Of a stretch of DNA of 64,000 bases, positions 27,970 to 37,955 are shown one piece after another. The DNA is from Falsochrobactrum ovis (GTDB lineage Bacteria; Pseudomonadota; Alphaproteobacteria; Rhizobiales; Rhizobiaceae): contig NZ_QLMK01000001.1 of NCBI RefSeq assembly GCF_003259955.1, positions 310,001-374,000 on the forward strand, read 5' to 3'. The position numbers were made by a program, and so were the translations under genes. The notes beneath the pieces are model-generated. The model saw only the letters and a program-made list of their open reading frames with translations, made no database searches and was not told the DNA's origin. Position 1 is the first letter of the stretch. Every line of letters begins with the position of its first letter.

Positions 27970-29022
27970 CTAGTCGGCTTCCTGCGGGAAAATTTTCCAA
28001 TAGCGGGGACGGAATGCGATTCGAGTTTTTTCAGCTGCCGGATGGTTGGCGGGAATTTCGATTTCGATACGGTCACACGCTCCGCCAATTTCAAGTTCAA
28101 CACGCCGTTTTCCTCCGGAACGTCGGCTGGCAATCACAGTTCCGGCTATGCAGCCGCCACAACCTTCCAGAAGCTCAACCTCATGCGGACGAAAATAGAG
28201 AAGCGCCGGCCCGTCGGAAATTTCAGGCGCGCTCAATCCAACCATCCGGTCTGAATGCCAAATTTCTCCGCCTTCCAAATGAACCGGGAGTTTGCTGGAT
28301 TCGCCAATGAAGCTGTAGACGAAAGGCGAATTAGGCGCATCATAAACTTCGTCAGGCCTGCCAATCTGTTCGATCCGGCCCTGGCTCATCACTACAACCC
28401 GATCCGCAAGTTCTAGCGCCTCGTCTTGATCATGCGTAACGAAAACCGTTGTATGGCCGGTTCTATCATGAATATCGCGCAACCAGCGGCGGAGTTCTTT
28501 GCGTACTTGCGCATCAAGCGCGCCAAATGGTTCGTCTAATAGCAGCACTTTCGGCTCAATGGCCATGGCACGGGCCAAAGCTACGCGCTGGCGCTGGCCG
28601 CCGGACAATTGCGAGGGATAACGGTTTTCAAGACCTTTCAACTGAACCAGTTCCAGAAGCTCAATGGCGCGGCGTCGAATTTCTGTAGCGGTAGGCCGGG
28701 TTTTGCTTGGTCGAACTTTTAGGCCAAAACCGATATTCTCAGCCACTGTCATATGACGAAACAAGGCATAATGCTGAAAGACAAAGCCAACATTGCGCTC
28801 TTGAACGCTCTTTTGAGATGCGTCTTCCTCGCCAAAGAAAATGGCGCCTTCCGTTGGGCTTTCAAGCCCGGCAATAAGGCGAAGCAAGGTTGTTTTGCCA
28901 GATCCAGATGGACCCAACAGTGCGATCAACTCGCTCGATTGAATATCCAGCGACACTTCGTGTAACGCCGGAAAGCGAGCAAATTCTTTACGCACACCGG
29001 CGACTCGAACTTCCATTCCCAT
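27970..29022 (-). CDS. cysA: Sulfate/thiosulfate ABC transporter ATPase
   Basis: 350 aa. Walker A GPSGSGKTT, signature LSGGQRQRVALARAM, Walker B LLLDEPFGALD, followed by a TOBE-like regulatory domain (from about 240). Powers sulfate import with CysT and CysW. It lies downstream of cysW with a 90-bp gap, at the end of the sbp-cysT-cysW-cysA operon. Start ATG 29022. Confidence 0.95.
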   Translation of the reverse strand: MGMEVRVAGVRKEFARFPALHEVSLDIQSSELIALLGPSGSGKTTLLRLIAGLESPTEGAIFFGEEDASQKSVQERNVGFVFQHYALFRHMTVAENIGFGLKVRPSKTRPTATEIRRRAIELLELVQLKGLENRYPSQLSGGQRQRVALARAMAIEPKVLLLDEPFGALDAQVRKELRRWLRDIHDRTGHTTVFVTHDQDEALELADRVVVMSQGRIEQIGRPDEVYDAPNSPFVYSFIGESSKLPVHLEGGEIWHSDRMVGLSAPEISDGPALLYFRPHEVELLEGCGGCIAGTVIASRRSGGKRRVELEIGGACDRIEIEIPANHPAAEKTRIAFRPRYWKIFPQEAD

Positions 29023-29112
29023 CCTTTTCCCACCTGATCGGCGGTCTTTCTATGGTTGCGCTTCATTCTGCCCAACTACACAAACCGAGATTGATTATCG
29101 TTTCCTAGAGCA

Positions 29113-29982
29113 TCAAAGCGCGCTCTCGCTGCTCACTTCCTCTCTGAAACGTCGCTCCAGATAGATTTTGATTGCCAGCGATAACAGCGCCAGCAATGCG
29201 AGTAGGGATGCGACGGCAAACGCAGCAACAAAATTATATTCATTATAAAGAATTTCGACCTGCAAAGGCATAGTATTGGTAACCCCGCGAATATGACCGG
29301 ACACCACCGAGACCGCGCCAAACTCTCCCATTGCCCGCGCATTACAGAGCAACACACCGTATAAAAGCCCCCATTTTATGTTCGGTAAGGTCACATAGCG
29401 AAATGTCTGCCATCCAGTTGCCCCAAGCGAAATTGCTGCCTCTTCATCGCCGGTTCCCTGTTCTTGCATCAGCGGTATTAGTTCCCTTGCTACAAAGGGG
29501 AAAGTAACAAACATCGTCGCAAGAACGATCCCAGGAACAGCGAATAATATTTCTATTCCGTGCCGCGATAGCCACGGGCCAAGCACACTGTGACTTGCAA
29601 AAAGCAAGACGAAAACCAGACCTGAAATCACCGGCGAGATCGAAAATGGCAGGTCAATGAGTGTGATGAGAAAGGCTTTGCCTTTAAATTCAAACTTGGC
29701 GATTGCCCAGGCTGCCGCTATGCCAAATAGCGTGTTTACCGGAACGGCTATTGCTGCCACCAGCAAGGTGAGGCGGATCGCTGCCAACGCATCGGGCTCT
29801 GTGAGTGACGTAATATATTCTGCGGCCCCCTTGCGGAATGCTTCTACAAAAACTGCGATAACTGGCAATATGAGAAATAGCCCCAAAAAACTAAGTGCGA
29901 TCATTATCAGCAAAAGTTGGGTGCCAAAGCTCTCAGTCGTCGATCGGTGATCGGTATGGGCTGCATTATTCGCCATAGCCAT
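29113..29982 (-). CDS. cysW: Sulfate ABC transporter permease CysW
   Basis: 289 aa from ATG 29980-29982 (an ATG at 29974-29976 is also possible). Six helices; the conserved EAA loop is EEAAISLGATGWQTFRYVTLPNIKWGLLYG, as in CysW. The start overlaps the cysT 3' end by 17 nt, so the two are co-translated. It forms a heterodimeric channel with CysT. Confidence 0.95.
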   Translation of the reverse strand: MAMANNAAHTDHRSTTESFGTQLLLIMIALSFLGLFLILPVIAVFVEAFRKGAAEYITSLTEPDALAAIRLTLLVAAIAVPVNTLFGIAAAWAIAKFEFKGKAFLITLIDLPFSISPVISGLVFVLLFASHSVLGPWLSRHGIEILFAVPGIVLATMFVTFPFVARELIPLMQEQGTGDEEAAISLGATGWQTFRYVTLPNIKWGLLYGVLLCNARAMGEFGAVSVVSGHIRGVTNTMPLQVEILYNEYNFVAAFAVASLLALLALLSLAIKIYLERRFREEVSSESAL

Positions 29983-30832
29983 ATCTCCGTCGGCTCCAGC
30001 TTTGAAAAAGATTGATGAGGAACAGCATCCCAAACGACATGATCAGCATGATGGTTGCGAGCGCAATCGCACCTGCATAATCATATTCTTCCAATTTTAT
30101 GACGATCAGCAGCGGAGCGATTTCAGAGACATATGGCGTGTTTCCTGCAATGAAGATAACCGAGCCATATTCACCAATGCCGCGTGCAAAAGCGAGTGCG
30201 AAACCTGTCAAAATAGCCGGTTGCAGTGCAGGAAGTAGAACACGTGCAATCGTTTGAAACCGGGTCGCGCCCAGCGTTGCCGCTGCTTCTTCTACTTCCT
30301 GACTTATTTCCTCAATAATGGGCTGAACCGTGCGCACAACGAATGGCAGCCCGATAAAAACCAATGCAACGACAATCCCCGCCCGCGAGAAAGCAATATG
30401 GATGTCGAATGGTAAAAGCAGGCTCCCAATCCAGCCATTGGGCGCATAAATTGATGCAAGTGCGATGCCAGCGACGGCCGTTGGAAGCGCAAAGGGAATA
30501 TCGACTATTGCATCCACAAAGCGGCGGCCAATGAAGCGATAGCGAACCAATACCCAAGCCAGGATGGTTCCGAATATGACATTTATCAGTGCGGCTATAA
30601 AAGCAGTCCCAAAGCTGGTTTCTAATGCTCTTAAAGTGCGTTCATCTGTAATCAGCCGCCAGAACCCAGCAGGCCCCACATCAAGTGAGCGCAATATCAG
30701 TGTTGCGAGTGGAATGAGGATCAGCAAAGTCAGATAGGTAATGCTGAAACCGAAGGTCAATCCGAATCCCGGAATGACACTGGGTTTTTGAAACCGCCAA
30801 CCTTCTCTCGCTTTTGTGCGGAGCGAAGCCAT
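29966..30832 (-). CDS. cysT: Sulfate ABC transporter permease CysT
   Basis: 288 aa from ATG 30830-30832 (MASLRTKAREGWRF). Six helices and an EAA loop (EEAAATLGATRFQTIARVLLPALQPAILTG). The family marker IPFALPTAVAGIALASIYAPNGWIG is present. Second gene of the sulfate operon, 84 bp after sbp and overlapping cysW. Confidence 0.95.
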   Translation of the reverse strand: MASLRTKAREGWRFQKPSVIPGFGLTFGFSITYLTLLILIPLATLILRSLDVGPAGFWRLITDERTLRALETSFGTAFIAALINVIFGTILAWVLVRYRFIGRRFVDAIVDIPFALPTAVAGIALASIYAPNGWIGSLLLPFDIHIAFSRAGIVVALVFIGLPFVVRTVQPIIEEISQEVEEAAATLGATRFQTIARVLLPALQPAILTGFALAFARGIGEYGSVIFIAGNTPYVSEIAPLLIVIKLEEYDYAGAIALATIMLIMSFGMLFLINLFQSWSRRRYGYGE

Positions 30833-30916
30833 TAATAATTGATCCTTATTATTCGGGCCCGAGACCCGCCGCATCAAACAATAGACTTAAACAATAGATG
30901 CTCTGAGCAGCATGGA

Positions 30917-31945
30917 TCAGCGATGAGGCTTGTAGATCTGGTCAAAGGTACCACCATCACCGAAATGGAAAGGTTGCGCCTTGCTCCATCCGCCAAATAT
31001 TGGATCATCAATCGTTACAAGTTCCAGCTTGGGAAAGTCACGCCTTTGATCAACAGGGATAATATCAGGATTTGATGGGCGATAAAAATGTTTTGCTGCA
31101 ATCGTCTGCCCTTCTGGTGAATAGAGATATTCCAGATAAGCTTGGGCCAATTTAGTGGTGCCATTTTGCTCGGCATTTTTGTCCACTAGAGCTACCGGCG
31201 GTTCTGCCAGGATTGATTGCGCCGGTACAACAATATCAAGCGCATCATCCCCAAATTCGGCTATCGAAAGATAAGCCTCATTTTCCCATGCGAGTAATAC
31301 ATCCCCAAGCTGGCGCTGCACAAAACTGGTTGTAGATCCTCGCGCTCCCGTATCCAAAACCGGCACATGGCGGAACAGTTCAGCGATATAGGCTCTGATC
31401 TTCTGCTCATCGCCGCCAAATTCTTTATGTGCCCATGCCCATGCGGCAAGATAGTTCCAGCGCGCACCGCCAGAAGTCTTGGGATTAGGCGTGATGATCT
31501 CCACGCCGTCTTTTATAAGATCACCCCAATCCTTAATTCCTTTCGGATTGCCTTTGCGTACCAGAAACACAATGGTCGATGTGTAAGGAGAGGAATTATT
31601 GGGAAGGCGCTGACGCCAGTCTTTGTTAATTTTGCCTGATAGCTCAGCAATGGCATCAATATCGCTTTGAAGCGCGAGGGTAACGACATCAGCCTTTACC
31701 CCATCTATAACGGAACGTGCCTGCTTGCCTGATCCGCCATGCGACATGCGAATGGTGATATCTTCGCCCGCTTCCGCCTTCCAATATTTTGCAAAAGCGG
31801 CATTATAATCCTTATACAACTCTCGCGTTGGATCATAAGACACGTTGAGAAGAACTTGACCCGCATGGCCCGTTCCAATCCCCGCCCAGATGGTTGGTAC
31901 AGTTAATAGTGCTGCAACTAGCAATATGCGTTTCGATAACTTCAT
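30917..31945 (-). CDS. sbp: Periplasmic sulfate-binding protein
   Basis: 342 aa from ATG 31943-31945, with GGAGAGA upstream; the eight-codon longer form has no better RBS. Signal peptide [28 protein letters not shown]. The mature protein begins [23 protein letters not shown], with [19 protein letters not shown] and [23 protein letters not shown], hallmarks of the sulfate-binding protein. It is the first gene of the sulfate import operon. Confidence 0.95.
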   Translation of the reverse strand: MKLSKRILLVAALLTVPTIWAGIGTGHAGQVLLNVSYDPTRELYKDYNAAFAKYWKAEAGEDITIRMSHGGSGKQARSVIDGVKADVVTLALQSDIDAIAELSGKINKDWRQRLPNNSSPYTSTIVFLVRKGNPKGIKDWGDLIKDGVEIITPNPKTSGGARWNYLAAWAWAHKEFGGDEQKIRAYIAELFRHVPVLDTGARGSTTSFVQRQLGDVLLAWENEAYLSIAEFGDDALDIVVPAQSILAEPPVALVDKNAEQNGTTKLAQAYLEYLYSPEGQTIAAKHFYRPSNPDIIPVDQRRDFPKLELVTIDDPIFGGWSKAQPFHFGDGGTFDQIYKPHR

Positions 31946-32079
31946 GACTGTCTCTCCGCGTGTGCTCATTCGCTAACCTTAGCAGAGGCGCAGCTCTCCT
32001 GAAGACAGCCGGACTACCATAATTTACGATCAGATTCGAAATTTCTCCGCGTCTTTGTCAGGTAGCGAGAATATTTTCC

Positions 32080-32892
32080 TCAACCATGCGCAGCTCCCTT
32101 ATTAAAGTGAAATAAAATATCCGCAGTGATAAGCGGCGGCTGTGCCGGTTCGTTCCATCCCAGAAAGTTATAAATCTGATAGCGCCATAAACCGATCTGC
32201 TCATGCAGAGCCACATCGAATACAAGAAAATTTAGCCCTGCAGATGAGATATTCGTGTGAGAAGTTGTGAGATAGGCGGCCGCAATTGGCGTTGGCTTCA
32301 ACCCGAAATGATTAAAATAGACAAGGTTGCGTCGCAAAAAAGGTGCCGATTGCAGAAGTACCACCTTTGCTGGCTTTAGCTCTCGCAAGATCTGGGAGGT
32401 AAATTTGGCATTTTGCCAGCTATTATGACTTCGGCTTTCCGTGATGATTGAAGCGTCGTCGATTCCTGCTTTTTTCAGCTGATCCGCTATCGAATCGGCT
32501 TCAGATATGCCGGTATCATCATTGTTTCCACCACTTGCAATGAGCCTACACTGCAAGTTTTTCAATTCGCATTGTCGCAAATATTTAGCAGCGGCAAAAA
32601 TCGGCCCAAACGAGAAAGCTAAGGGTTCCACCACCTGATGGTTCTCTTCAGTAATGGCCTGAGTACCCAGACCCAAAACGACAAAAACCGTATTGTCCTC
32701 AAGTGGAGATTGCAGTTGCGACGCAAAAGGGGATTGAAGGCGGCTCATAAGATAATCAGGGACTAGCCCCGACGCGATAGAGCCATAACTGATCACGGAA
32801 AAAGCGATTAGCAATCCGCCCGTGGCAGACCATCGAAGCCAACAAAGGGAAATGCCTAGAATAAAGACCGCAAATATAATGTTGAGGGTCAT
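32080..32892 (-). CDS. DUF218 membrane protein (ElyC/YdcF type)
   Basis: 270 aa. Two N-terminal helices (LNIIFAVFILGISLCWL; GGLLIAFSVISYGSIASGLV) and then the DUF218 domain: VVLGLGTQ, LIASGGNNDDTGISEADSIADQLKKAGI and the ESRSHNSWQNA motif (family E-S-x-x-T-x-E-N-A). Such proteins act in envelope biogenesis (ElyC) or are of unknown role (YdcF). The pattern GG-SEA-ES..N is complete, so the fold is likely intact. Confidence 0.85.
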   Translation of the reverse strand: MTLNIIFAVFILGISLCWLRWSATGGLLIAFSVISYGSIASGLVPDYLMSRLQSPFASQLQSPLEDNTVFVVLGLGTQAITEENHQVVEPLAFSFGPIFAAAKYLRQCELKNLQCRLIASGGNNDDTGISEADSIADQLKKAGIDDASIITESRSHNSWQNAKFTSQILRELKPAKVVLLQSAPFLRRNLVYFNHFGLKPTPIAAAYLTTSHTNISSAGLNFLVFDVALHEQIGLWRYQIYNFLGWNEPAQPPLITADILFHFNKGAAHG

Positions 32893-33370
32893 AATGAGAT
32901 CCGATTGGCAATTGATTGTTGAAATTAACAGCTTGAGATAAGCAAAATATACAAGACGATAAGGAAAAAGATAATCGCAATAAATGAGGTCCGGAATGGG
33001 TTGCGGGGGGCAATTGGTTCCGGACCTCCGCCAATCTTTCGATCAGCTTTCTATAAACTCAGCACGTGAAAATTGGTTGCATAAAAATATGAATTTTTTC
33101 GTCTGCGTGATTAATTTTTGTGTTTTTCACCACGGTAACCCCGGATTTAGCCGCAAACACCAGCATTTAAGTAAGCGTGGACACGAAATTACGATGCGAA
33201 AAATTTCATATTTTAGGAAGGCTCGCCACTTCGAAAAATATGGCGCTCTTTTTCGGACGCGTCACCTTCCTTTATCGAATCACTTGATTTCATCTACTAC
33301 CCCATGCTTGAAGCTGTTAACCCATAAGACGGGATAGCCATGGCTTGCGATTATCGCGAAAGGAAAGATT
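32893..33370. other. 478-bp intergenic region with a long inverted repeat
   Basis: No convincing gene on either strand. It holds the promoter regions of the divergent DUF218 and RAM-domain genes, a strong inverted repeat at 32986-33028 and an AT-rich stretch at about 33080-33125. Confidence 0.6.
32986..33028. repeat. Perfect 11-bp inverted repeat with structured loop
   Basis: GAGGTCCGGAA (32986-32996) pairs exactly with TTCCGGACCTC (33018-33028); inside the 21-nt loop TTGC and GCAA can pair around a G-run. There is no U-run after it, so it is not a standard terminator. Confidence 0.7.
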
Positions 33371-33607
33371 ATGAAGCCTGTTTTCTTGCAGCTCCAATGC
33401 GCGCCCGGCAAAACTTATGAAGTGGCTGACGCTCTTTTTCGGCGGGAAATCGTCTCAGAACTCTATTCTACGAGTGGTGAATATGATCTGCTGATGAAAA
33501 TCTATGTCACGGAAGGCCAAGATATCGGTAAGTTTATCAACGAAAACGTGCTGGATATTCCCAATATCGTGCGCTCATTGACAACCTTGACCTTTACGGC
33601 ATTCTGA
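33371..33607 (+). CDS. Stand-alone Lrp/AsnC ligand-binding (RAM) domain protein
   Basis: 78 aa covering only the effector-binding/oligomerisation domain of Lrp-type regulators (VFLQLQCAPGKTYEVADALFRREIVSELYSTSGEYDLLMKIYVTEGQDIGKFINENVLDIPNIVRSLTTLTFTAF split over two strands and helices). No helix-turn-helix is encoded upstream in frame. RBS AAAGGAAAG before the ATG. Such SMAD/RAM-only proteins form multimers and may bind small ligands; target unknown. Confidence 0.85.
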   Translation: MKPVFLQLQCAPGKTYEVADALFRREIVSELYSTSGEYDLLMKIYVTEGQDIGKFINENVLDIPNIVRSLTTLTFTAF

Positions 33608-33743
33608 CGTCACGTAAATGATTGATTTACCATAACCCAGCTATATTGCTTCTGTGAGGAACCTCCCGATGCTGTGCGCATTTAATTTTTTAAAAGCCAT
33701 AAAATTGTTGCGTAAGAGCATCTAGAGTAGGCCGGGAACAGCG

Positions 33744-34121
33744 ATGGACGATCTGGAACATAAGCGGATTTTGGTTGTTGAGGATGAAATTTTTGTCGCT
33801 CTCGACTTAGCCGCAACCGTTGAAGATGCTAATGGAACCGTGATCGGCCCCGTCGGCACCGTGCGACAAGCGATAGAGCTGCTCGACCGATATGATATCG
33901 ATGCAGCCATTCTCGATGTTAATCTCGCCGATGGCGACTTCGAGCCCATATTGCACCAGCTCAAAAGCCGCGATGTCTTTGTAGTGGTACATACCGGCGG
34001 TGGCTTACCCGCCGCCATAGCCGCACAATATCCGGAGATGCCGGTTTTCCAAAAGCCTATTCCCCTTAATGTACTGACACGTTCTCTCGCTTCCGCATTA
34101 GGATCGAATACATCCTTGTGA
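33744..34121 (+). CDS. Orphan response-regulator receiver domain
   Basis: 125 aa, receiver only. Acidic pocket E13-D14 (LVVEDEIFVALD), phosphoacceptor D58 (ILDVNL), T84 (VVVHTGGG) and K104 (VFQKPIP) are all present. No output domain or kinase gene is adjacent. The Pxxx(K)P loop QKPIP is of the type seen in two-component receivers of the general stress pathways and single-domain regulators. Start ATG 33744, with only GCCGGGAAC upstream. Confidence 0.88.
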   Translation: MDDLEHKRILVVEDEIFVALDLAATVEDANGTVIGPVGTVRQAIELLDRYDIDAAILDVNLADGDFEPILHQLKSRDVFVVVHTGGGLPAAIAAQYPEMPVFQKPIPLNVLTRSLASALGSNTSL

Positions 34122-34451
34122 TGTGGCAACATCATTGCGTTTGCGCTCTGAAATCTTTTGCAATATTATTCTTATAATGCTATATTGCACTTGCTGGAAG
34201 TAGCGATTGATTTCGCACGCCAGAACCTCCCCGCTGGTTGCATCCTCTGCGCTGGATCACCCTCTTGAGCTGGTTTGTAGAGACAAGCCGGATAGAAGAA
34301 AGTGCCGGGGTAATTGCGCTTGGTATGGTGCAATGGTTCTGGCATACCAGCAGGTGAAACTTTTCTGAAAGGCGTTTTGTTACGCAGAGCGTCAGAATAT
34401 CAAACGAGCGATTGCTCAGATAAATGGCAATTGCCTAGAGAAGGACCGAAA
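34122..34451. other. 330-bp intergenic region upstream of ilvD
   Basis: No gene recognised. It contains the ilvD promoter and a 7-bp inverted repeat (TGGTATG / CATACCA, 34321-34349). No leader peptide rich in Ile/Val/Leu codons and no attenuator-type terminator were found. Confidence 0.55.
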
Positions 34452-36287
34452 ATGCCTCCTTATCGTTCGCGAACTACCACCCACGGTCGCAATATGGCGG
34501 GCGCGCGCGGCCTATGGCGCGCCACTGGTATGAAGGATGAGGATTTCGGCAAGCCCATTATTGCGGTGGTCAACTCTTTCACGCAATTTGTGCCAGGCCA
34601 CGTCCATTTGAAGGATCTTGGCCAGCTCGTAGCACGCGAGATTGAAAAAGCTGGCGGTGTGGCCAAAGAATTTAACACCATTGCCGTCGATGATGGTATC
34701 GCTATGGGCCATGATGGCATGCTGTATTCGCTGCCTTCACGTGAGCTGATCGCTGATTCCGTCGAATATATGGTCAATGCGCATTGTGCCGATGCGATGG
34801 TTTGTATCTCTAACTGCGATAAGATCACTCCCGGCATGCTTATGGCTGCGATGCGCCTGAATATTCCGGTTGTGTTCGTTTCGGGCGGCCCGATGGAAGC
34901 GGGTAAAGTCGTCTGGGATGACGAGGTTAAAAAGCTTGATCTCGTCGATGCTATGGTTGCGGCTGCCGATGATCATTATACCGACGAGCAGGTCAAGGCT
35001 ATTGAGCGTTCGGCCTGCCCGACCTGCGGTTCATGCTCGGGAATGTTCACGGCAAACTCGATGAACTGTCTCACCGAAGCAATAGGCCTTGCGCTGCCAG
35101 GCAATGGCTCTACCCTTGCAACCCATGTTGATCGCAAGCGTCTTTTCGTGGAAGCTGGTCACCTCATCGTTGATCTTGCTCGTCGTTATTATGAGCAGGA
35201 CGATGTTAATGTCTTGCCGCGTTCAATCGTTACGTTTGAAACCTTCCAAAACGCGATGACGCTTGATATCGCTATGGGTGGTTCGACCAATACTGTGCTT
35301 CACTTGCTTGCCGCCGCGCAAGAAGCAGAAGTTGATTTCACCATGGCTGATATCGACAAGCTTTCGCGGCGTGTTCCAGTGCTTTGTAAGGTCGCGCCTG
35401 CTGTCGCCAATGTTCATATGGAAGACGTGCACCGTGCCGGCGGTATTATGGGCATTCTCGGACAGCTCGACCGTGCTGGCCTGCTCGACACTTCACGTCC
35501 GACGATTCATTCCGAAACATTGGGCAAGGCGCTTGAGCAATGGGACATCTCGCGTTCCAACAGCGAAATGGTGCACAAATTCTTCTGCGCCGCTCCCGGA
35601 GGTGTGCCGACACAGGTAGCATTCAGTCAGGAACGCCGCTTTGATAGCGTCGATGCCGATCGCGAAAACGGCGTCATCCGCTCCAAAGAACATGCATTCA
35701 GTCAGGATGGTGGGCTAGCCGTTCTTTATGGCAATCTCGCCGAAGATGGCTGCATTGTGAAAACCGCTGGTGTTGACGAAGAGATTCTCACTTTCTCGGG
35801 AACTGCACGTATTTTTGAAAGCCAGGATTCGGCTGTGCTCGGCATTTTGAACGGCAAGATCAAGCCGGGTGATATTGTGCTGATCCGCTATGAGGGTCCA
35901 CGCGGCGGTCCCGGTATGCAGGAGATGCTGTATCCGACCAGCTATTTGAAATCGAAAGGCTTAGGAAAAGTCTGCGCGCTCATCACTGATGGTCGTTTCT
36001 CTGGCGGGTCTTCAGGTCTTTCCATTGGCCATGTTTCACCAGAAGCTGCTGAGGGCGGAACGATAGGTCTGGTTCGTGAAGGCGATGTCATCAATATCGA
36101 CATTCCCAACCGTAAGATCCATCTTGATGTCGATGATGCCACCTTGGCCGCCCGCCGTGTTGAGCAGGATGCGGCAGGCTGGAAGCCAGCCGAAGAACGC
36201 AAGCGTAAAGTTACTACTGCGCTTAAAGCCTATGCAGCGATGACTACCAGCGCTGCCTTTGGTGCAGTGCGAAAACTGCCTGATTAA
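34452..36287 (+). CDS. ilvD: Dihydroxy-acid dehydratase
   Basis: 611 aa from ATG 34452, with AAGGA upstream; 46 upstream in-frame codons are not family-like. Markers: [25 protein letters not shown], Fe-S cysteines in [14 protein letters not shown] and [24 protein letters not shown], and the C-terminal [23 protein letters not shown]. It makes 2-oxo acids in valine, isoleucine and leucine synthesis. Monocistronic with its own terminator. Confidence 0.97.
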   Translation: MPPYRSRTTTHGRNMAGARGLWRATGMKDEDFGKPIIAVVNSFTQFVPGHVHLKDLGQLVAREIEKAGGVAKEFNTIAVDDGIAMGHDGMLYSLPSRELIADSVEYMVNAHCADAMVCISNCDKITPGMLMAAMRLNIPVVFVSGGPMEAGKVVWDDEVKKLDLVDAMVAAADDHYTDEQVKAIERSACPTCGSCSGMFTANSMNCLTEAIGLALPGNGSTLATHVDRKRLFVEAGHLIVDLARRYYEQDDVNVLPRSIVTFETFQNAMTLDIAMGGSTNTVLHLLAAAQEAEVDFTMADIDKLSRRVPVLCKVAPAVANVHMEDVHRAGGIMGILGQLDRAGLLDTSRPTIHSETLGKALEQWDISRSNSEMVHKFFCAAPGGVPTQVAFSQERRFDSVDADRENGVIRSKEHAFSQDGGLAVLYGNLAEDGCIVKTAGVDEEILTFSGTARIFESQDSAVLGILNGKIKPGDIVLIRYEGPRGGPGMQEMLYPTSYLKSKGLGKVCALITDGRFSGGSSGLSIGHVSPEAAEGGTIGLVREGDVINIDIPNRKIHLDVDDATLAARRVEQDAAGWKPAEERKRKVTTALKAYAAMTTSAAFGAVRKLPD

Positions 36288-36294
36288 TAATATG

Positions 36295-36319
36295 AAAAGG
36301 GCTCTTCGGAGCCCTTTTT
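36295..36319. terminator. Terminator after ilvD (UUCG loop), shared with ccmG
   Basis: 10-bp stem AAAAGGGCTC / GAGCCCTTTT with a TTCG tetraloop and a following T-run; A-run on the left makes it usable from the convergent ccmG side too. Confidence 0.9.
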
Positions 36320-36337
36320 ATTATGAATTCGTTTGCT

Positions 36338-36946
36338 TTAGTTTTGGCTATTTTTTTCGATCACAGGCATCATTTCGTTGCGAACCGCTGTCGGAGTAAT
36401 CGGGCCGACATGCTTGTAAACAATTTTGCCTTCCTGATTGACTAAGAAGGTTTCTGGTACGCCATAGACTCCCCAATCAATGGTTGAGCGCCCCGTATTA
36501 TCTGCACCGACTGCTTCATATGGATTGCCCAGTTCTCCCAGAAAACGGCGAGCATTCTCTGGTTGGTCTTTATAGTTTAAGCCCACCACGCGCAGACGTT
36601 TATCTTTTGCAAGTTCCATTAAAATCGGATGTTCCTGGCGGCAAGGCGCACACCACGATGCCCAGACATTTACTAAGGTCAGCTTGCCTTCGGGTCCCGT
36701 GATAAAATCTAAACTATCAAGACCGGGAAGGGGGGAATTATTATGAGCCAGCCCGTCAATGGGCGGCAGTTTGGTCACAGGTGCCTCTTTGCCAATCAAT
36801 ACGGAAGGAATAGTGGAATTATCCTTGCCCGATACAAGTTGCACCGTGAAAACGGCAGCAAGCGCTACAAAAATGACCAATGGCAGCAGGGCGAGCCACG
36901 GTGTTCGCTTCTTTGCTGCGGGTGGTAGTGAGGTGTCTTTAGTCAC
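36338..36946 (-). CDS. ccmG: Thiol:disulfide interchange protein CcmG/DsbE
   Basis: 202 aa. GTG start overlaps the ccmD stop by GTGA. N-terminal membrane anchor (LALLPLVIFVALAAVFTVQL), then a thioredoxin-like domain with redox site WASWCAPCRQEH and the cis-Pro loop GVPETFLV. It reduces apocytochrome c thiols for haem attachment in the periplasm. Last gene of the ccmA-B-C-D-G cluster. Confidence 0.95.
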   Translation of the reverse strand: MTKDTSLPPAAKKRTPWLALLPLVIFVALAAVFTVQLVSGKDNSTIPSVLIGKEAPVTKLPPIDGLAHNNSPLPGLDSLDFITGPEGKLTLVNVWASWCAPCRQEHPILMELAKDKRLRVVGLNYKDQPENARRFLGELGNPYEAVGADNTGRSTIDWGVYGVPETFLVNQEGKIVYKHVGPITPTAVRNEMMPVIEKNSQN

Positions 36947-37113
36947 TTTACATGCTCCGCGGCTTTGGCTGAACGTCGACGAACCCCCTGAGCTTCCAGC
37001 CGTTTAAGTTCGTTTTTCAGGATACGTTGATCAATCAGAATCCAGCCGATAATTGCCGTCAGCGCAAAGGCAGCTATGCAATAGGAAGTGAGCACAAAAC
37101 CAAAATGGGTCAT
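36943..37113 (-). CDS. ccmD: Heme exporter protein CcmD
   Basis: 56 aa, too short for many gene finders. It starts ATG 37111-37113 (overlapping the ccmC stop as ATGA) and ends in the GTGA junction with ccmG. One membrane helix (VLTSYCIAAFALTAIIGWILI) and a basic, helical C-terminal tail (RILKNELKRLEAQGVRRRSAK): the size, topology and position between ccmC and ccmG are those of CcmD, which helps release holo-CcmE from the ABC complex. Confidence 0.9.
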   Translation of the reverse strand: MTHFGFVLTSYCIAAFALTAIIGWILIDQRILKNELKRLEAQGVRRRSAKAAEHVK

Positions 37114-37901
37114 GCAGGCTCTCCCGTTTTGGAAGGCGCAGGACGACCGCGATCGGCATTTCGAGCCGCCAGTTTCTTCATCGCAGATACCCGCCGCCGC
37201 CAGATTTCATTGCGCATGGCCATAATATGCAGTGCCAGAAAGAGCAAGGAGAAGCCCAAGGCCATCACCAGCAACGGCCACAGCATTGATGGATCAATAG
37301 TGGGCCCGTCCATCCGAAATACGGAAGCAGGCTGATGCAACGTATTCCACCAATCAACAGAAAATTTGATGATCGGAATATTGATGAAGCCCACCAGCGT
37401 CAGCACAGCAACAGGTTTGGCACTTCTGGCCGGATCATCCATGGCGCGCGAGAGTGCTATAATGCCAAGATACATCAAAAACAGAACAAAAACCGACGTT
37501 AGCCGGGCATCCCACACCCACCAAGTTCCCCACATGGGCTTGCCCCAAAGTGAGCCGGTCGCCAATGCGATTATGGTGAAAACAGCGCCCAGTGGTGCTG
37601 CAGCGCGGATGGAAACATCAGCAAGCGGGTGCCGCCAAACCAATGTGCCCAATGCGGAAACCGCCATGATTGAATAGCACATCATGGACAACCACGCGAA
37701 GGGCACATGAATATACATAATGCGCACCGTGATACCTTGCTGGTAGTCTTCCGGCGAGCGAAATACCATAAAGAGGCCTATGGCGAGCGAAATTACCGTC
37801 GCGCCCCATAGCCATGGCAGGATTTTTGCTGCAAGGGCGAGGAAACGTGTCGGGTTGGCAAGGTCAAGCCAGCTACTGGTTTTCACATTCGATTTCGTCA
37901 T
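37110..37901 (-). CDS. ccmC: Heme exporter protein CcmC
   Basis: 263 aa with six helices. The tryptophan-rich haem-handling motif is GTWWVWDARLTSVFVLF; flanking histidines lie in MYIHVPFAWLSM and DWWNTLHQPASV. CcmC loads haem onto CcmE. Located 54 bp downstream of ccmB; coupled to ccmD. Confidence 0.95.
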   Translation of the reverse strand: MTKSNVKTSSWLDLANPTRFLALAAKILPWLWGATVISLAIGLFMVFRSPEDYQQGITVRIMYIHVPFAWLSMMCYSIMAVSALGTLVWRHPLADVSIRAAAPLGAVFTIIALATGSLWGKPMWGTWWVWDARLTSVFVLFLMYLGIIALSRAMDDPARSAKPVAVLTLVGFINIPIIKFSVDWWNTLHQPASVFRMDGPTIDPSMLWPLLVMALGFSLLFLALHIMAMRNEIWRRRVSAMKKLAARNADRGRPAPSKTGEPA

Positions 37902-37955
37902 GCTTTATACTTACCTTGCCGCCCTCCGCGGTTCAATTGAGGCAAATCAACTGCG

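Noticed and set aside
34314-34451. 46-codon N-terminal extension of ilvD
   Set aside because: The IlvD family begins at [12 protein letters not shown], behind its own RBS.
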